This document shows, piece after piece, positions 23,088 through 36,259 of a DNA stretch of 64,000 bases. This stretch comes from Siphonodentalium dalli. Its lineage: Eukaryota; Mollusca; Scaphopoda; Gadilida; Siphonodentaliidae. The translations under genes and the position numbers were made by a program. The stretch spans positions 130,333,989-130,397,988 of the forward strand of contig CP136068.1 in assembly GCA_032622095.1 (NCBI GenBank), read 5' to 3'. Numbering within the stretch: the first letter of the stretch is position 1; each line of letters opens with the position of its first letter. The notes beneath the pieces were generated by a model. It was not told the DNA's origin. It was given only the letters and a program-made list of their open reading frames with translations, and searched no databases.

Positions 23088-23974
23088 TCTACTATTATCG
23101 ACCTACTTACATCCTGCCAAGAATTTGTATGTGCTTTATCTGACAAGCCGACATGTATTCAAGTCGATGAATTACCATAAATTTTATCCTGTTGCAAAAC
23201 GAGAACAATAACACCAAATGCAGACTTCTTTAATAAGCAACACGTTTTTCGTGCAAACTATCAGGCAATTACTTGGCACAATAACTGACGCCCATTCTGG
23301 AATGCCATGTCCTTATAACCCTATGCAATTTGGGCTCCATATATAGCCCTAAGTTGTGAGGCATATATAACCATAACCATGTCTACAGTGCATGAGATAC
23401 ATCTTTGTGGTTATATGATAACAACACTAGGCATAGTGACACGAGGTGTCCCTAAAGTATGTCCCTTTACCTATATGCCCGTTTGAGTATCATGTAAATA
23501 ATGTTATACCCTGGACGCAGAGCGGGAATAGTCAGCACCCAGATGCACATGCGTAAGAACAAATATATAACCAACGATGAAGTAAGACCCAGGCGTAATC
23601 ATAATCGGCAAGTCCACTCTCATCGTCCCTTTCAATCCCGTCGCGTCCATAGCATAGATCAACACCATCCTACTATTATAATCTTCGTATTGTTAACAAA
23701 TCCAAATGTTGACCCAGAATATATACCCACAAGCTGGGCAGAAACATAACAGCTAAATAGAGTAAAACAAATTCCTAAAAGTACTGAAGTACTGAACCTT
23801 TTAGCATGCATTGTATCGGAGTGCCCCGTGTGGCCCGGACCGTCCCCCGGCGCTAATGTATAATCAAGCCATGGGAGTTCTGCTTGTCTCCCTCAAGGTT
23901 GAAAATAGGTCTGGCTAAAATGACTCGCACCAGAAGTACCGGTATAGAAAGCATAGTGCATGAGTGCATAGTGC

Positions 23975-24190
23975 ATGAGATATATGGGTGCATGGGATTG
24001 GTTTTCCACGACGGCCATCGGTAGTCGCTGCATGAGGGGGCCGGAAGCCCTACACATCAACAACGCATTGATGGCACTTCATCCCTATCCAAATGCAGTT
24101 ATGAAACTACTGCGATCTGCAATTGGCTACAATGATTCTTGCGAAAAAAAATATTTGGTCAACGACATCTCAGGATGTACTGGTGTATGA
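23975..24190 (+). CDS. Possible coding fragment, weakly glycosyltransferase-like
   Basis: A 71-codon frame reads MGAWDWFSTTAIG, then PEALHINNALMALHPYPNAVMKLLRSAI and CEKKYLVNDISG in that order. The composition is protein-like. The HINNALMALHPYP-like segment recalls the acceptor-side motif of some DXD glycosyltransferases, but the match is from memory and weak. No DXD motif is within the frame. It could be an isolated exon, a gene fragment, or chance. Confidence 0.22.
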   Translation: MRYMGAWDWFSTTAIGSRCMRGPEALHINNALMALHPYPNAVMKLLRSAIGYNDSCEKKYLVNDISGCTGV

Positions 24191-27100
24191 AATGTGAGAA
24201 TATCTGCATGGAATAACCGAAGTAGTGCCAATGTTGACTTAACTGGCTATCCTGAGGATGAGCAGAGCTATTGGGCATTTCCGACAATCAATTACTCATC
24301 ACAATGAATGAGTTGAGACAAGATATTAGAGTTCTTTAGTTTATTGAGGAGCACCAGTGAATGCATTTCTTAATGAACAATTCGCTATCCACATATGACG
24401 AACCCAGTTAAATTTGTGTCGGTTAGTTTGAAAATCTTCGATGTTGGTGGCCGTTTTGGACGCCATCTTAAAATAATTATCAATATGAAGTGTCCGATGC
24501 TGTATATATCGTCAGTTTTGTCTATGTCACAAAATGCGCCATAAAATAAGAAAAAACCTCCCTGTAAACCGTGAGTCTCACTCATCAGCTTTTGGTAGCC
24601 ATATGTGACGAGTTGAAATATATATATAACCGGCTTTGTACAAAAATTCAAATAAAAATTGAAAAGATATGAAATAGTTGACAAAAAAGTGATCATGTGA
24701 TGTTTTATGAATTTACAAATTCTGGACCAGTATTCTCGTGTGATTTTCCATGCCCCTATCGAAATGTTATCACAATGTTGTAAAATTTTGAGAAATTAGT
24801 AAAATTACAATTTTTCTCCTTTTCCCCCCAAATTGTCATCTTAGAACACGTTCGGACAAGGTTGTTTATAATTTCTCTTCATCAATCTCGACACATTTCA
24901 TGCCCCTAAAGCCTTTGCATGCGGCATTTTAAGTGTAAACTCTACAATTCATTTATCTGAGAAAATTATATTTTAGGGGGTGGGGTTAAGTTTATGCCCA
25001 CAGCGCATTTTCACAGAAATATAATTGGCATGCCATCATCCAAATTGTTTTGCTAGGTCTTTGGAGCAATTTTTTAGATAATTATGTTGCGCGTCAATAG
25101 CCTATGTGTTTTACAAGTTATAGCCAATTATAGGTGACACTATTTTTCAAAATCCTAGCAATTTTTCGCAATTTCAAAATATTTATCGCAATTGTTTCGA
25201 ACTAGCTTATACATCGCTCCAGTGTTGTATGGCATGTTGTTTTATTGTGATCTATAATTAATATAAACGCTTTCTTTTTCACTTTATAACCGCAGTCAGT
25301 TTGTTATACGCTGACACTTGTACTCGATGAAATTTTTATTTTATTTTTAGGGGTAGGAGTTGTCTTCCCTGAATCGGTCAACAAGCAACATCGGATGCGT
25401 CATGTAATGACACTTAATTTGATATATAAAAACCTTTGTTGGAGGGGGTGCAGCCAACTTCTAAACTAGAGGCTTTCTGAGAATCGGCCAACGGACTACT
25501 ACTCTCGAATATGATAAAGCCCTGTTCTATATTTTTACAGGCTACCTTGCAGAAAAAAGGACATATGCCGAGCATGAACAGTTAGAGAATGTTTCCGACA
25601 AATTGTATATCATCATGCCACAATCGTGTGAAACTCATGATTCCTTCAAAGATGATAAACGAAACAAACCAGAGATCAAGGAATATAAACAACGGAATGT
25701 GAATTGTCATAAAGTCGCAGGTGATATCATGATTTATTATCTCGAGGACAATGAAAGGGTATGTTGAATGCTTATAGTTCTCTGCTATCATGCTGTTAAA
25801 ACTGAAAACATCTCAATGAAATCACTGTATATGCTTATACACGTACATGCATGTAGAAACACAAATACCCCTGGCCGTCGGAGATTATGGGGAACCTCAG
25901 TCTTATTTTAATTTCTGCAGTACTTTATTTGCTCATGTTTGAATTAACATACATATAATTTGCACACCAGTCAATTCTTGATCACTCAAATAATTTGTTA
26001 TTCACTGTTATCGTTGATCAATGGTCCTCGGACGCAACCCAAACTTCTGACACAGTGTAGCCTATGCGGCAACGTCACAGCCAGTACGAGTTTGATCACA
26101 CACAGATTATGGTGTCGGTAATATATTTCACACATTCAGTCACGATAGAAGTGGACATAACAGTTGAATAACAGGCTGACCAACATTAATCTGAATTTCA
26201 AACTATCAATTTAAAGGGGGAAATCATTATCCTCTATAACAAATTCATGCTATAGTACTACAGCAAAACATGTTCAAACTCACACTATTAGCGATACGTT
26301 CCCATTATATAAAAAGCTGTTTACAAAAATTAAAACATCTCTTTTTGAGGTAGGTCGATAGAAAGTTTGACATGAAATATTTGCAAAAACAGACTGCACT
26401 ATGAAGCACATGAACACGACTAGTGTATGCACTCAGTCTACCATCTGAAACTAATTACTTTCTGCAAGAAAATAAATCATACATTTTTAATTTCATATTT
26501 TTTTGTTGGCGCTCCGAAGAAGTAAAACGAATTGCATACCTACCTGTACTAATTCTTTAAACATAAGTAGTAGAGGGTCAGTGGACGCGAAGATATTTTT
26601 AATTGTGGCGGCCTGATAAAAAAAACCCAGCATATGTCGGATATCCGTATATCGCTGGTTTCATCAACAAATACATATGGCCCTTGTAGCTTTTCTTGTT
26701 ATAACATACGGAACAAGTGCCGTCCACTAAAATCCTGGATAAATAAGAGACTTAGGGGGGCTCTCTATTCAAAGTCTATACCTATCTAGATGCCGGTTGT
26801 TGATAGAAACAAAACAATTGTGAATTTACAATCGTTAATTGGTTGCTAGTGTCCTGCTGATTATAATACAAGTCATGGATGATGATATGCACACTCGACC
26901 CATGTTGTAGATTCACAAACAACTGATATTCGTTTCAATTAATTTGTGCGAACGTGTTTTCTGTCACTTCAAAATACGATTGTCTCAATCTGCAAACCAC
27001 AACGAACCACTGAATGATAGCGCGGCTGCAAGCATCAAACATTTCCGCATCTATTAATGTATACATTGTATCTAACGATCGAGAGATGTTCAAAATATGC

Positions 27101-27692
27101 ACCAATTTTAAAAGAATTTGCCCACTAAACAGATGTATGGATGTGAGGATGAAGTTCATGCTGGAAATCAAACACATCCTGATATATTTATCACCGCATT
27201 TTTAAAAGTGCATACTTATTGGAATACGTCGAACAAATGCATTTTAATGTTAGCAATTAATTCACGTCAACAGACTAGGGCATCGATTACAAGCAACAAT
27301 CTGGACTGATATTAGCTATTTGTCGCCAGTGCATATACTGACATACATTCATGTTCAGATCAACATTTTGTTTGTTAAATTCAGATGTCTAATTGACCTT
27401 CTCTGGTTGATTGCAAATATTTGGAACGCCTGTGTCTTGTCGCTTAGAGAGAGAAAGTGGTGTGGTTAATATCGAATTTGATTCAATATAATTTGGAAAT
27501 ATTGGAACGCACAATAATCACATTTCTCGATTTACGCTATAACCGAAAGAATCATACCCGTAAACACGGTGACGTGGTTGAGTTCAGTGGATATGCCAGG
27601 TACTTGCTGAAATACTTGTTAATGGAACAAAATGTCGCGAAACTTGTCCTGTGATGCTGGACGATAATATATTCAAATATATTTGCTTTCAG

Positions 27693-27873
27693 ACTTACTA
27701 TTTTGGGGGTCAATACGCCACGCCGATATTGACACTGGATAAGATGTTCAAGGACAAAATGTCAGGTTTGACTAAACTTGAATTGAAAAAACAATTCAAG
27801 AAGTTTCACGACGAGGTGGTCACCATTACCAATAATCTACATGCAGGAAAATGTGCAGTAATAAATTATGATG
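27693..27873 (+). CDS. Possible internal exon of an unrecognised gene
   Basis: An open 181-nt segment sits between an acceptor-like TATTTGCTTTCAG (ending 27692) and a donor-like GATGGTAAGA (GT at 27874-27875). It encodes about 60 residues including TYYFGGQYATPILTLDKMF and a lysine-rich LTKLELKKQFKKFHDEV. The frame stays open to TGA at 27939-27941 if the donor is not used. I do not recognise the family and find no partner exon nearby. Confidence 0.28.
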
Positions 27874-28459
27874 GTAAGAATAACCTGAGTGTACACTTTG
27901 CCAAAGATTCCCAACTCTACAAATATGGTGACATAATATGAATATCGCTTTCACTTGTATTATATCCTCACTTTTAGAAGAAAAATTGGCGGTTTTCTGG
28001 ATAGACTTTGTCCGTCTGTCGGGGCATAATATCCTAGCCATGGGTTATCGGGTCTCAATGAAATTTGGTATCGGTGTGCAACTCATGACCACTTTCAAGT
28101 GAGGAGCGAGTGACTGTCCCGTCTTCCAATCTAAAGTTAATCTACTTTGTTTAGGCTACAGTAAATGTATTATCACCCTTAAATCCACAGGTACCCTGGA
28201 GTACTTACGTGGGTACCATGTTTGTCTCATGTGCAGTGTTCATGCGGGGCTGAACAATGTTTTGGACAATGTTTTGGACAATTCTAATTGTTTTCCCAAT
28301 CCAAATTTTCTGGTCTCACAATTAATGAAATTTTCGTTTTACTTAACAACTAACATTCTATATACTTATGTCCATACCTTCAAATACCGTGTCGAGACAC
28401 CATTAATCCCACCATTGTTACCACTACCCACCATCTACAACCCAGCCTTATGCCAGACT

Positions 28460-29455
28460 TTTTGGTGCAGTGTGCGTTATAAGTGGGCGTGGTACTTGTT
28501 TAGCGCAGCGTGCGTTATAAGTGGGCGTGGCACTTTTTAGTGCAGCGTGCGTTATAGGTCGGCGTGGCTGTTTTTAGTGGAGCGTGCGTTATAAGTGGGC
28601 GTGGCTTTTTAAAAAAAGAATTTTTGTTTGTTTTCTTTTTGTGTGACCCTTTTTAGTGCAGTGTGCATTATAAGTGGGCGTGGCACTTTTAAAGAGTTTT
28701 TTTGTTGGTGTGACACTTTTTAGTGCAGTGTGCGTTATAGGTGGGCGTGGTACTTTTTTAGTGCAGTACGCGTTATAAATGGGCGTGGCTGTTTTTAGTG
28801 CAGCGTGCGTTATAAGTGGGCGTGGCACATTTTAGTGCAGCGTGCGTTATAAGTGGGCGTGGCACTTTTTAGTGCAGTGTGCGTTATAAGTGGAAGTGCC
28901 ACTTTTTAGTGCAGCGTGCGTTTTAAGAGGGCGTGGCACGTTTTTAGTGCAGCGTGCGTTATAAGTGGGCGTGACACTTTTTTTAGTGCAGCGTGCGTTA
29001 TAGGTGGGCGTGGCTGTTTTAAGTGCAACGTGTAACGTGCCACACCTACTATAACGCACGCTGCACTAAAAATGTGCCACGCCCACTTATAACGCACGCT
29101 GGACTAAAATGTGTCACGCCCACTTATAACGCACAATGCGTTAAAAAAGTGCCACGCTCGCTGCACTAAAAAAAGTGCCACGCCCACTATAACGCACGCT
29201 GCACTAAAAACAGTGCCACGCCCACTTATAACACACACTGCACTAAAAAGTGCCACGTCCACTTATAACACACGCTGCTCTAAAAAAGTGCCACGCCCAC
29301 TTATAACACACACTGCACTAAAAGGTGCCACGTCCACTTATAACACACGCTGCACTAAAACAGCCACGCCCACTTATAACGCACGCTGCTCTAAAAAATG
29401 TGCCACGCCCAGTTATAACGCACGCTGCACTAAAAAACTGCCACACCCACTTATA
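28460..29455. repeat. Palindromic ~40-bp satellite array
   Basis: From 28460 to about 29035 the unit reads TTTAGTGCAGCGTGCGTTA then TAAGTGGGCGTGGCAC, about 14 times. From about 29036 to 29455 the same unit is repeated about 11 times in reverse complement (GTGCCACGCCCACTTATAAC). The whole could fold into one long hairpin. The threonine/alanine-rich frames on both strands are repeat artefacts. Confidence 0.9.
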
Positions 29456-30528
29456 ATTAGCATAATCTGCGGTCACTCTCTATGAACGGTGTATTATCTA
29501 CATGTATATCACGTGATGACCTCGCTGAACGAGGGGTAGCTTCAGCCTTGAATATTAAAATGACACAATGCGCTCGCTGAACGATGTCACTCCCTATGAA
29601 TGGTGTATTATCTACATGTATATCACGTGATGACCTCGCTAAACGATAGGTAGCGTCCGCCATCAATATTAAAGGGACACAATGCACTCAGTCTTTGAAT
29701 ATTAAAGGGATAAAATGTGCTCGCAATGTGTGAATGTCAAAGAGTGTAATGTTATGTATACTACGCGATGACCTCGATGAACGATGGGTAGCTTCCGCCT
29801 TGAATATTAAAGGGAGACAATGCTCTCGCGATTAAAAGAGACGGCACTCTCGGTATGTGACACGAGGCACTCAGTTGGGGGCTACTCACGCATATTCTGA
29901 CGTCACGGAAGTACATGACCTATTTGTTCCGCAGTACCCCAGTAGCTTCCGCCTGAATATTAAAGGGAGGTGGTGAAATCTCTGTGTACGTTCGTAATAG
30001 GTGTATATAATACGTTCGCAATATGTGTATTACGTTATCTACTGTCAGGTTATGTATATCACGTGATGACCTCGATGAACGATGGGATAGCTTCAGCCCT
30101 GAATATTAAAGTGGGACAATGCGCTCGCGATGTTAAATACGGCACTCTCAGTGTGTTAATATTAAAGGGACACGAGGTACTCAGTGTGAATGTTAAGGTG
30201 ATGTGATACAATCACGGCGCGTGCATGTTAAAGTGACACGAGGCAATCCCGGTGTGTGAATAATAAAGGGAGACAATTAAAAAAAAATTCAAATTTTTCA
30301 AAAATTAAGAACAAAAATGACAATTTCCAAAAAGTTCAAAAATTTTCAAAAATAAAAACAAAAAACTAAAAAAAAACTCCGGGATAATAAAAAAAAATGT
30401 CATCTTCAAATTTTCGATGCATTATATAACAATTATGTTTAAATCTTCATGAATTGAGATAAAATTTACCAATTTTGAAACTTCAAATTTTCGGGCTCTT
30501 ATCTCATCCATTTTACCTCCCGCCCCAA
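29453..30528 (+). repeat. Long inverted repeat, left arm, outer part
   Basis: Reverse complement of about 51349-53145. Both contain runs of degenerate units with GAATATTAAAGGGACACAATG and the string TATATCACGTGATGACCTCG, then an A-rich stretch, and end with CTCCCGCCCCAA. The arm is interrupted here by the 19-kb Helitron block and resumes at 49565. No protein is encoded. Confidence 0.85.
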
Positions 30529-31017
30529 TCTCATATATATTTTGAAGACCTCTGTCTGTATGTATGTTTGTTTGTTTGTTTGTTTGTCTGTCTGTCTGTC
30601 ATTTATACAAATCTACGATTCTCGACCGATCGGGACGAAACTTGGTACGTGTGTGTAGTTTGACCAGGCGGTGAACGTTGTCGTATTGGCGAGCCCGTGC
30701 GACGCCCGTGCAGCTTCGCGCATGCGCAGACGAGATATCGGAAACGGGTGGAGCTGTCGACTTGATATTTGGTATGTGAATGTATCTTGCCCCGGATGCG
30801 AATTTTATCGGGTCGCCGAGCCCGTGCGTCGCCAGCTTCGCGCATGCGCAGACGAGATCTCGGCAACGGGTGGAGCTATCGACTTGAAATTTGGTATGTG
30901 AATGACTGAATGTGTCTTGCCCCGGATACGAATTTTATCGGGTCGCCGAGCCCGTGCGACGCCAGCTTCGCGCATGCGCAGACCAGATCTCGGAAACGGG
31001 TGGAACTCCCGCCCCAA
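30529..31017 (+). mobile_element. HelA, 3'-truncated and fused to host flank
   Basis: Starts normally, carries three ~122-bp units, then breaks off after GAAACGGGTGGA and continues with AACTCCCGCCCCAA. That is the same host sequence that precedes this element at 30517-30528. The CTAG end is absent. Confidence 0.8.
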
Positions 31018-31039
31018 TCTTATATATATTTTGAAGACC

Positions 31040-31072
<33 letters not shown>

Positions 31073-31527
31073 TTGTCATTAATACAAATCTACGATTCTC
31101 GACCGATCGGGACGAAACTTGGTACGTGTGTGTAGTTTCACCAGGCGGTGGTCGTTGTCGTATTGGCGAGCCCGTGCGACGCCCGTGCAGCGCATGCGCA
31201 GACGAGATCTCGGAAACGGGTCGAGCTATCGACTTGAAATTTGGTATGTGAATGTATCTTTCCCCGAGTACGAATTGTATCGTGTCGCCGAGCCCGTGCG
31301 ACGCCAGCCTCGCGCATGCGCAGACGAGATATCGGAAACGGGTGGAGCTATCGACTTGAAATTTGGTATGTGAATGTATCTTGCCCCGGATACGAATTTT
31401 ATCGGGTCGCCGAGCCCGTGCGACGCCAGCTTCGCGCATGCGCAGACGAGATCTCGGAAACGGGTAGAGCTATCGACTTGAAATTTGGTTTTTGAATAGC
31501 CCGGACAACGTCGGGCTCATCGGCTAG
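31018..31527 (+). mobile_element. HelA Helitron, complete
   Basis: TCTTATATATATTTTGAAG at the start; hairpin AGCCCGGACAACGTCGGGCT and CTAG at 31524-31527 at the end. Three ~122-bp units inside. The next element starts at the very next base. Confidence 0.85.
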
Positions 31528-32041
31528 TCTGTACTATATATTTTGAGAACTCCGTATATATGTACTTCATAGAATCCAAAACGCGTGTAAAGATTGAGCT
31601 CAAATTCCTATGTAAGTGTCAAATCCCACCGACACGACCGTGGTCGCGGTTTAGAGAAGCTCAGAGCACCCGTTCTCCAATCTCAAATCACCGCAAAGGC
31701 ACGGCGTGGGTTAATCAAGTGATTATTTAATGAGCGTTTGTTTTTGACGCATCTCTATAAAGAGCGTCTGTTTCCCATTCAACATTATTAGCATATGCAG
31801 AGTTATACGGGAACATTGAGTGCTTGCCTATGCGGGGAGATTTATTGGAGCTCTTACAACATCATTGTTATAGTATGTATGACACTTAGGTCAGGGCTTA
31901 AGGGGGGTAGTTATAGGCATAATACTTCTCAGAAATCCCGGTTACAAACCAACACTCACAATTTCGTATTTACGCAAACGTTATCGCTCGAAATTTATTC
32001 CCTGCGAGCACGGATGGCGCGCTTTGTTTTTACAGTATATA
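31528..32041 (+). mobile_element. HelC Helitron, 5' part, plus orientation
   Basis: Starts TCTGTACTATATATTTTGAG directly after CTAG. Its body (ACGCGTGTAAAGATTGAGC, ACGACCGTGGTCGCGGTTT, AAAGAGCGT at 31759) matches the minus-strand HelC copy at 47488-47935. At 31934-31943 it holds AATCCCGGTT uninterrupted, the empty version of the LINE target described below. It is broken at 32041 by the 3' end of the next, oppositely oriented element. Confidence 0.75.
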
Positions 32042-32554
32042 CTAGCAGGTTAGCCCGCCACTGGCGGCAATAGTCAGAAACATGACAATTTTTAAGTTTT
32101 AATTAATTTTTTTAATTAATTGAATTTTTTGTTTTTCAATGAGTTAATTTTTTCGTTTTTGTGTTTAAATTTTACGCGATGTTTTTGTTTTTCAATGAGT
32201 TAATTGTGCCTTTTTAATTTAGTTTTTCATTTTTACCCGATTTTTTTTTGTTTTTCAATGAACCCGTCCATGACACTTCCCGTATTTAGCAAGTTTGAGC
32301 TCAATCTGTTCGAGTCTATAAAGGACACACACATATATATGACACTTCCCGTAGGTAGCAAGTTTGAGCTCAATCGGCATTCCCTGGAATTTCCCAGTCA
32401 CCAACGCTTCGTAATTTTGGTACATATATAGAGACCAATTGTCCATCGGCTGTCATGTGTAGTAAAGATGTCTTATAAGCCGACATTGTCGTGGGGATGC
32501 CCGTTCCTACACGCGTTTTCGATTCTATGAACTTACCCACATATATACACACAT

Positions 32555-32600
<46 letters not shown>

Positions 32601-32624
32601 GGAAGTCTCAAATTATATAGTAGA
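32042..32624 (-). mobile_element. HelC array member 1
   Basis: On the minus strand it starts TCTACTATATAATTTGAGAC (32624) and ends with hairpin CCGCCAGTGGCGG, GCTAACCTG and CTAG (32042-32045). A (TA)n tract lies near its 5' end (about 32556-32598). The body matches 48489-49014. Confidence 0.85.
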
Positions 32625-33458
32625 CTAGCAGGTTAGCCCGCCACCGGCGGCGTTTGTTCGAAACATGACATTTTTTTTAATTATTTTGTTTTTATTTATT
32701 TTTTTTTAAATATATTTTTATATTAATTTAATGTTTTTTAAATTTAATTTATGTTTTTAATATTAATTTAATGTTTTTTAAATTTAATTTATGTTTTTTT
32801 GAATTTTTTAATATTTATTTAATTATTAATTTAATTTAATTCTTTTTTATAATTTAATTGTTTTTTTTATGAAAAATCCCCCCTTCCTAGGAACGACAGA
32901 CAACGCATTCTTTGTTTTTCAATGAGTTAATTCATGGTACCCGTCCTAAACTCCCCGTGGCCATTGAGCAGCCCCTGACAGAGGTTGTCCACCCTTACGA
33001 GATGGTCAATAGAACTCGATGAAATCCCCCCTTCCTAGGAACGACATAAAACGCATTCTTTGTTTTCCTTTTTTTTTAACACTGATTCCCGGAAACGACT
33101 CACATAAGCATTCGCGCTTGATGTCGAATCCGGTATTGCATTGAAAACAAACGCGATAACATTGCATTGAATTGCCCTTCATACAGATAATTAGATAGCG
33201 AAAACGACGCTCTTTATATAGACACTTCGGAAAACTGACGCTCTTTAACTATCAACGCGATTAACCCCCGCCGTGCCTTTGCGGTGATTTTGAGAGTGGA
33301 ACGCGTGCTCTGAGCTTCTCCAAAACGCCGCGACGACGATTCCCGTGGGTTTTTACATTTAGATGGGAAGTTTGAACTCAATCGAGCGAACCGTTTTCGA
33401 TTCTATGAAGTACACATATATATATATATATATATACGAAGTCTCAAAATATATAGTA
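32625..33458 (-). mobile_element. HelC array member 2
   Basis: CTAG end at 32625-32628, 5' end at 33458. AT-rich body with two AAAGAGCGT cores (33207, 33238) and a TA-rich 5' tract. Nearly identical to the next member. Confidence 0.85.
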
Positions 33459-34312
33459 CTAGCAGGTTAGCCCGCCACCGGCGGCGTTTGTTCGAAACAT
33501 GACATTTTTTTAAATTATTTTGTTTTTATTTATATTTTTTTTAATATATTTTTATATTAATTTAATGTTTTTTAAATTTAATTTATGTTTTTAATATTAA
33601 TTTAATGTTTTTTAAATTTAATTTATGTTTTTTTGAATTTTTTAATATTTATTTAATTATTAATTTAATTTAATTCTTTTTTATAATTTAATTGTTTTTT
33701 TATGAAAAATCCCCCCTTCCTAGGAACGACAGACAACGCATTCTTTGTTTTTCAATGAGTTAATTCATGGTACCCGTCCTAAACTTCCCCGTTATTTAAC
33801 TCCCCGTGGCCATTGAGCAGCCCCTGACAGAGGTTGTCCACCCTTACGAGATGGTCAATAGAACTCGATGAAATCCCCCCCCCCCTTCCTAGGAACGACA
33901 TACAACGCATTCTTTGTTTTCCTTTTTTTTTAACACTGATTCCCGGAAACGACTCACATAAGCATTCGCGCTTGATGTCGAATCCGGTATTGCATTGAAA
34001 ACAAACGCGATAACATTGCATTGAATTGCCCTTCATACAGATAATTAGATAGCGAAAACGACGCTCTTTATATAGACACTTCGGAAAACTGACGCTCTTT
34101 AACTATCAACGCGATTAACCCCCGCCGTGCCTTTGCGGTGATTTTGAGAGTGGAACGCGTGCTCTGAGCTTCTCCAAAACGCCGCGACGACGATTCCCGT
34201 GGGTTTTTACATTTAGATGGGAAGTTTGAACTCAATCGAGCGAACCGTTTTCGATTCTATGAAGTACACATATATATATATATATATATACGAAGTCTCA
34301 AAATATATAGTA
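33459..34312 (-). mobile_element. HelC array member 3
   Basis: CTAG end at 33459-33462, 5' end at 34312. Differs from member 2 mainly by a longer C run near 33876-33885 and a short insertion near 33783-33797, so the two are recent duplicates. Confidence 0.85.
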
Positions 34313-35516
34313 CTAGCAGGTTAGCCCGCCACCGGCGGCTTGTCCGAAACATGACATTTTTTAAATATTTTTTTTTAATTTTTAGCTCCACGCGTTTCAA
34401 TAAGAAAAATTTGTACCCGGTAGCTCCACCCGTTTCCGAGATCTGGTCTGCGCATGCGCGAAGCTGGCGTCGCACGGACTCGGCGACCCGATAAAATTTG
34501 TACCCGGCGCAAGATACATTCACATAGCAAATTTCAAGTCGATAGCTCCACCCGTTTCCGAGATCTCGTCTGCGCATGCGCTACACGGGCGTCGCACGGG
34601 CTCGCCAATACGACAGCGACGACCACCTGGTCAAACTACACTCACGTACCAAGTTTCGTCCCGATCGGTCGAGGTGTTGGTATCTGATGCAAAAGACGAA
34701 ATTGTGAGTGTTGGTCAATAGTCCCCGCCGTGAACCTCATCGTCGCAAAGAGCGGACAGTCAATTAACCCCGTTGTGAACCTCAATCACCAACGCGACGT
34801 AAACATGTGTTGCGTTCTAAAAATAGGAAAGCATTTTCTCTCTGCATAATTCTGCAGATGCTAATAACGTTGCTCCCCGTAGGTAGCAATATCGTTGTTG
34901 TTGATATTTACGGCTTGGGGGCTATTTTCTTATTTAGCAAGTTTGAGCTCAATCGGTTCGAGTCTATAAAGGACACACTCATATATATGACACTTCCCGT
35001 GGGTAGCAAGTTTGAGCTCAATCGGCATTCCCTGGAATTTCCCGTAGATTGGCAGATTCCAGTATCTTTTTATAACGGTATATCTGGGGAGAAATCCGAT
35101 GCTATATTCGTGATTATCTGGGATGATTTCGGTATATAACTATATACTGTAAAAACAAAGCGCGCCATCCGTGCTCGCAGGGTTGGTCAGAAACAAATGT
35201 TTTTTAAATTTAATGTATGTTCCGTATATATCTCTCTGCAGATGCAAATAGCGTTGAATGGCAAACAGACGCTCTTTATAGAGATGCGTCAAAAACAAAC
35301 GCTCATTAAATAATCACTTGATTAACCCACGCCGTGCCTTTGCGGTGATTTGAGATTGGAGAACGGGTGCTCTGAGCTTCTTTAAACTGCGACCACGGTC
35401 GTGTCGGTGGGATTTGACACTTACATAGGAAGTTTGAGCTCAATCTGTACACGCGTTTTGGATTCTATGAAGTACACACACACACATATACGAAGTCTCA
35501 AAATATATAGTATAGA
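34313..35516 (-). mobile_element. HelC array member 4, chimeric with HelA repeats
   Basis: HelC ends (CTAG 34313-34316; 5' TCTATACTATATATTTTGAG ending at 35516) enclose HelA-type sequence at about 34420-34675. The HelA part includes two GCGCATGCGC units and the HelA leader GATCGGTCGAG. It is a recombinant between the two families. Confidence 0.8.
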
Positions 35517-36259
35517 CTAGCAGGTTAGCCCGCCACCGGCGGCTTGTCCGAAACATGACATTTATATATATATTTTTTAAATTTGTACCCGGTAGCTCCA
35601 CCAGTTTCCGAGATCTGGTCTGCGCATGAAAATTTTTACCCGGCGCAAGATACATTCACATGCCAAATTTCAAGTCGATAGCTCCACCCGTTTCCGATAT
35701 CTCGTCTGCGCATGCGCTGCACGGGTGTCGCACGGGGTCGGCGACCCGATACAATTTGTACCCGGCGCAAGATACATTCACATAGCAAATTTCAAGTCGA
35801 TAGCTCCACCCGTTTCCGAGATCTCGTCTGCGCATGCGCTGCACGGGCGTCGCACGGGCTCGACGACCCGATACAATTTGTACCCGGCGCAAGATACATT
35901 CACATAGCAAATTTCAAGTCGATAGCTCCACCCGTTTCCGATATCTCGTCTGCGCATGCGCTGCACGGGCTCGCCAATACGACAACGACCACCGCCTGGT
36001 CAAACTACACACACGTACCAAGTTTCGTCCCGATCGGTCGAGAATCGTAGATTTGTATGAAGTACAACACACACACAAACATAAATATATAAGAGAGATA
36101 TGTAAGGAGAGATATGTAAATGATCTACACACCATTACTGGTGTTTGTCAAAGTTTAGTGGGGTATATCAATACTCATTCACGATCATATCATTGAGGTC
36201 CGGAGGGTGTGGGCTATCTCTCGAATACAAGGAGTTCTCAAAATATATAGAAGAGAAGA
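35517..36259 (-). mobile_element. HelC array member 5, with HelA-type units
   Basis: CTAG end at 35517-35520; 5' end TCTTCTCTTCTATATATTTTG at 36259. Interior has ~122-bp HelA-type units with GCGCATGCGC and the HelA leader. Close relative of member 6. Confidence 0.8.

Larger units (their letters stand above)
23088..28459. other. Mostly featureless interval
   Basis: AT-rich, with short frames. The only segments with coding-like character are 23975-24190 and 27693-27873, listed separately. I see no promoter, RNA gene or clear repeat elsewhere in it. Confidence 0.5.

Noticed and set aside
28589-29485. Frames rich in RPLITHAALK on both strands
   Set aside because: Produced by the ~40-bp satellite unit in both orientations.
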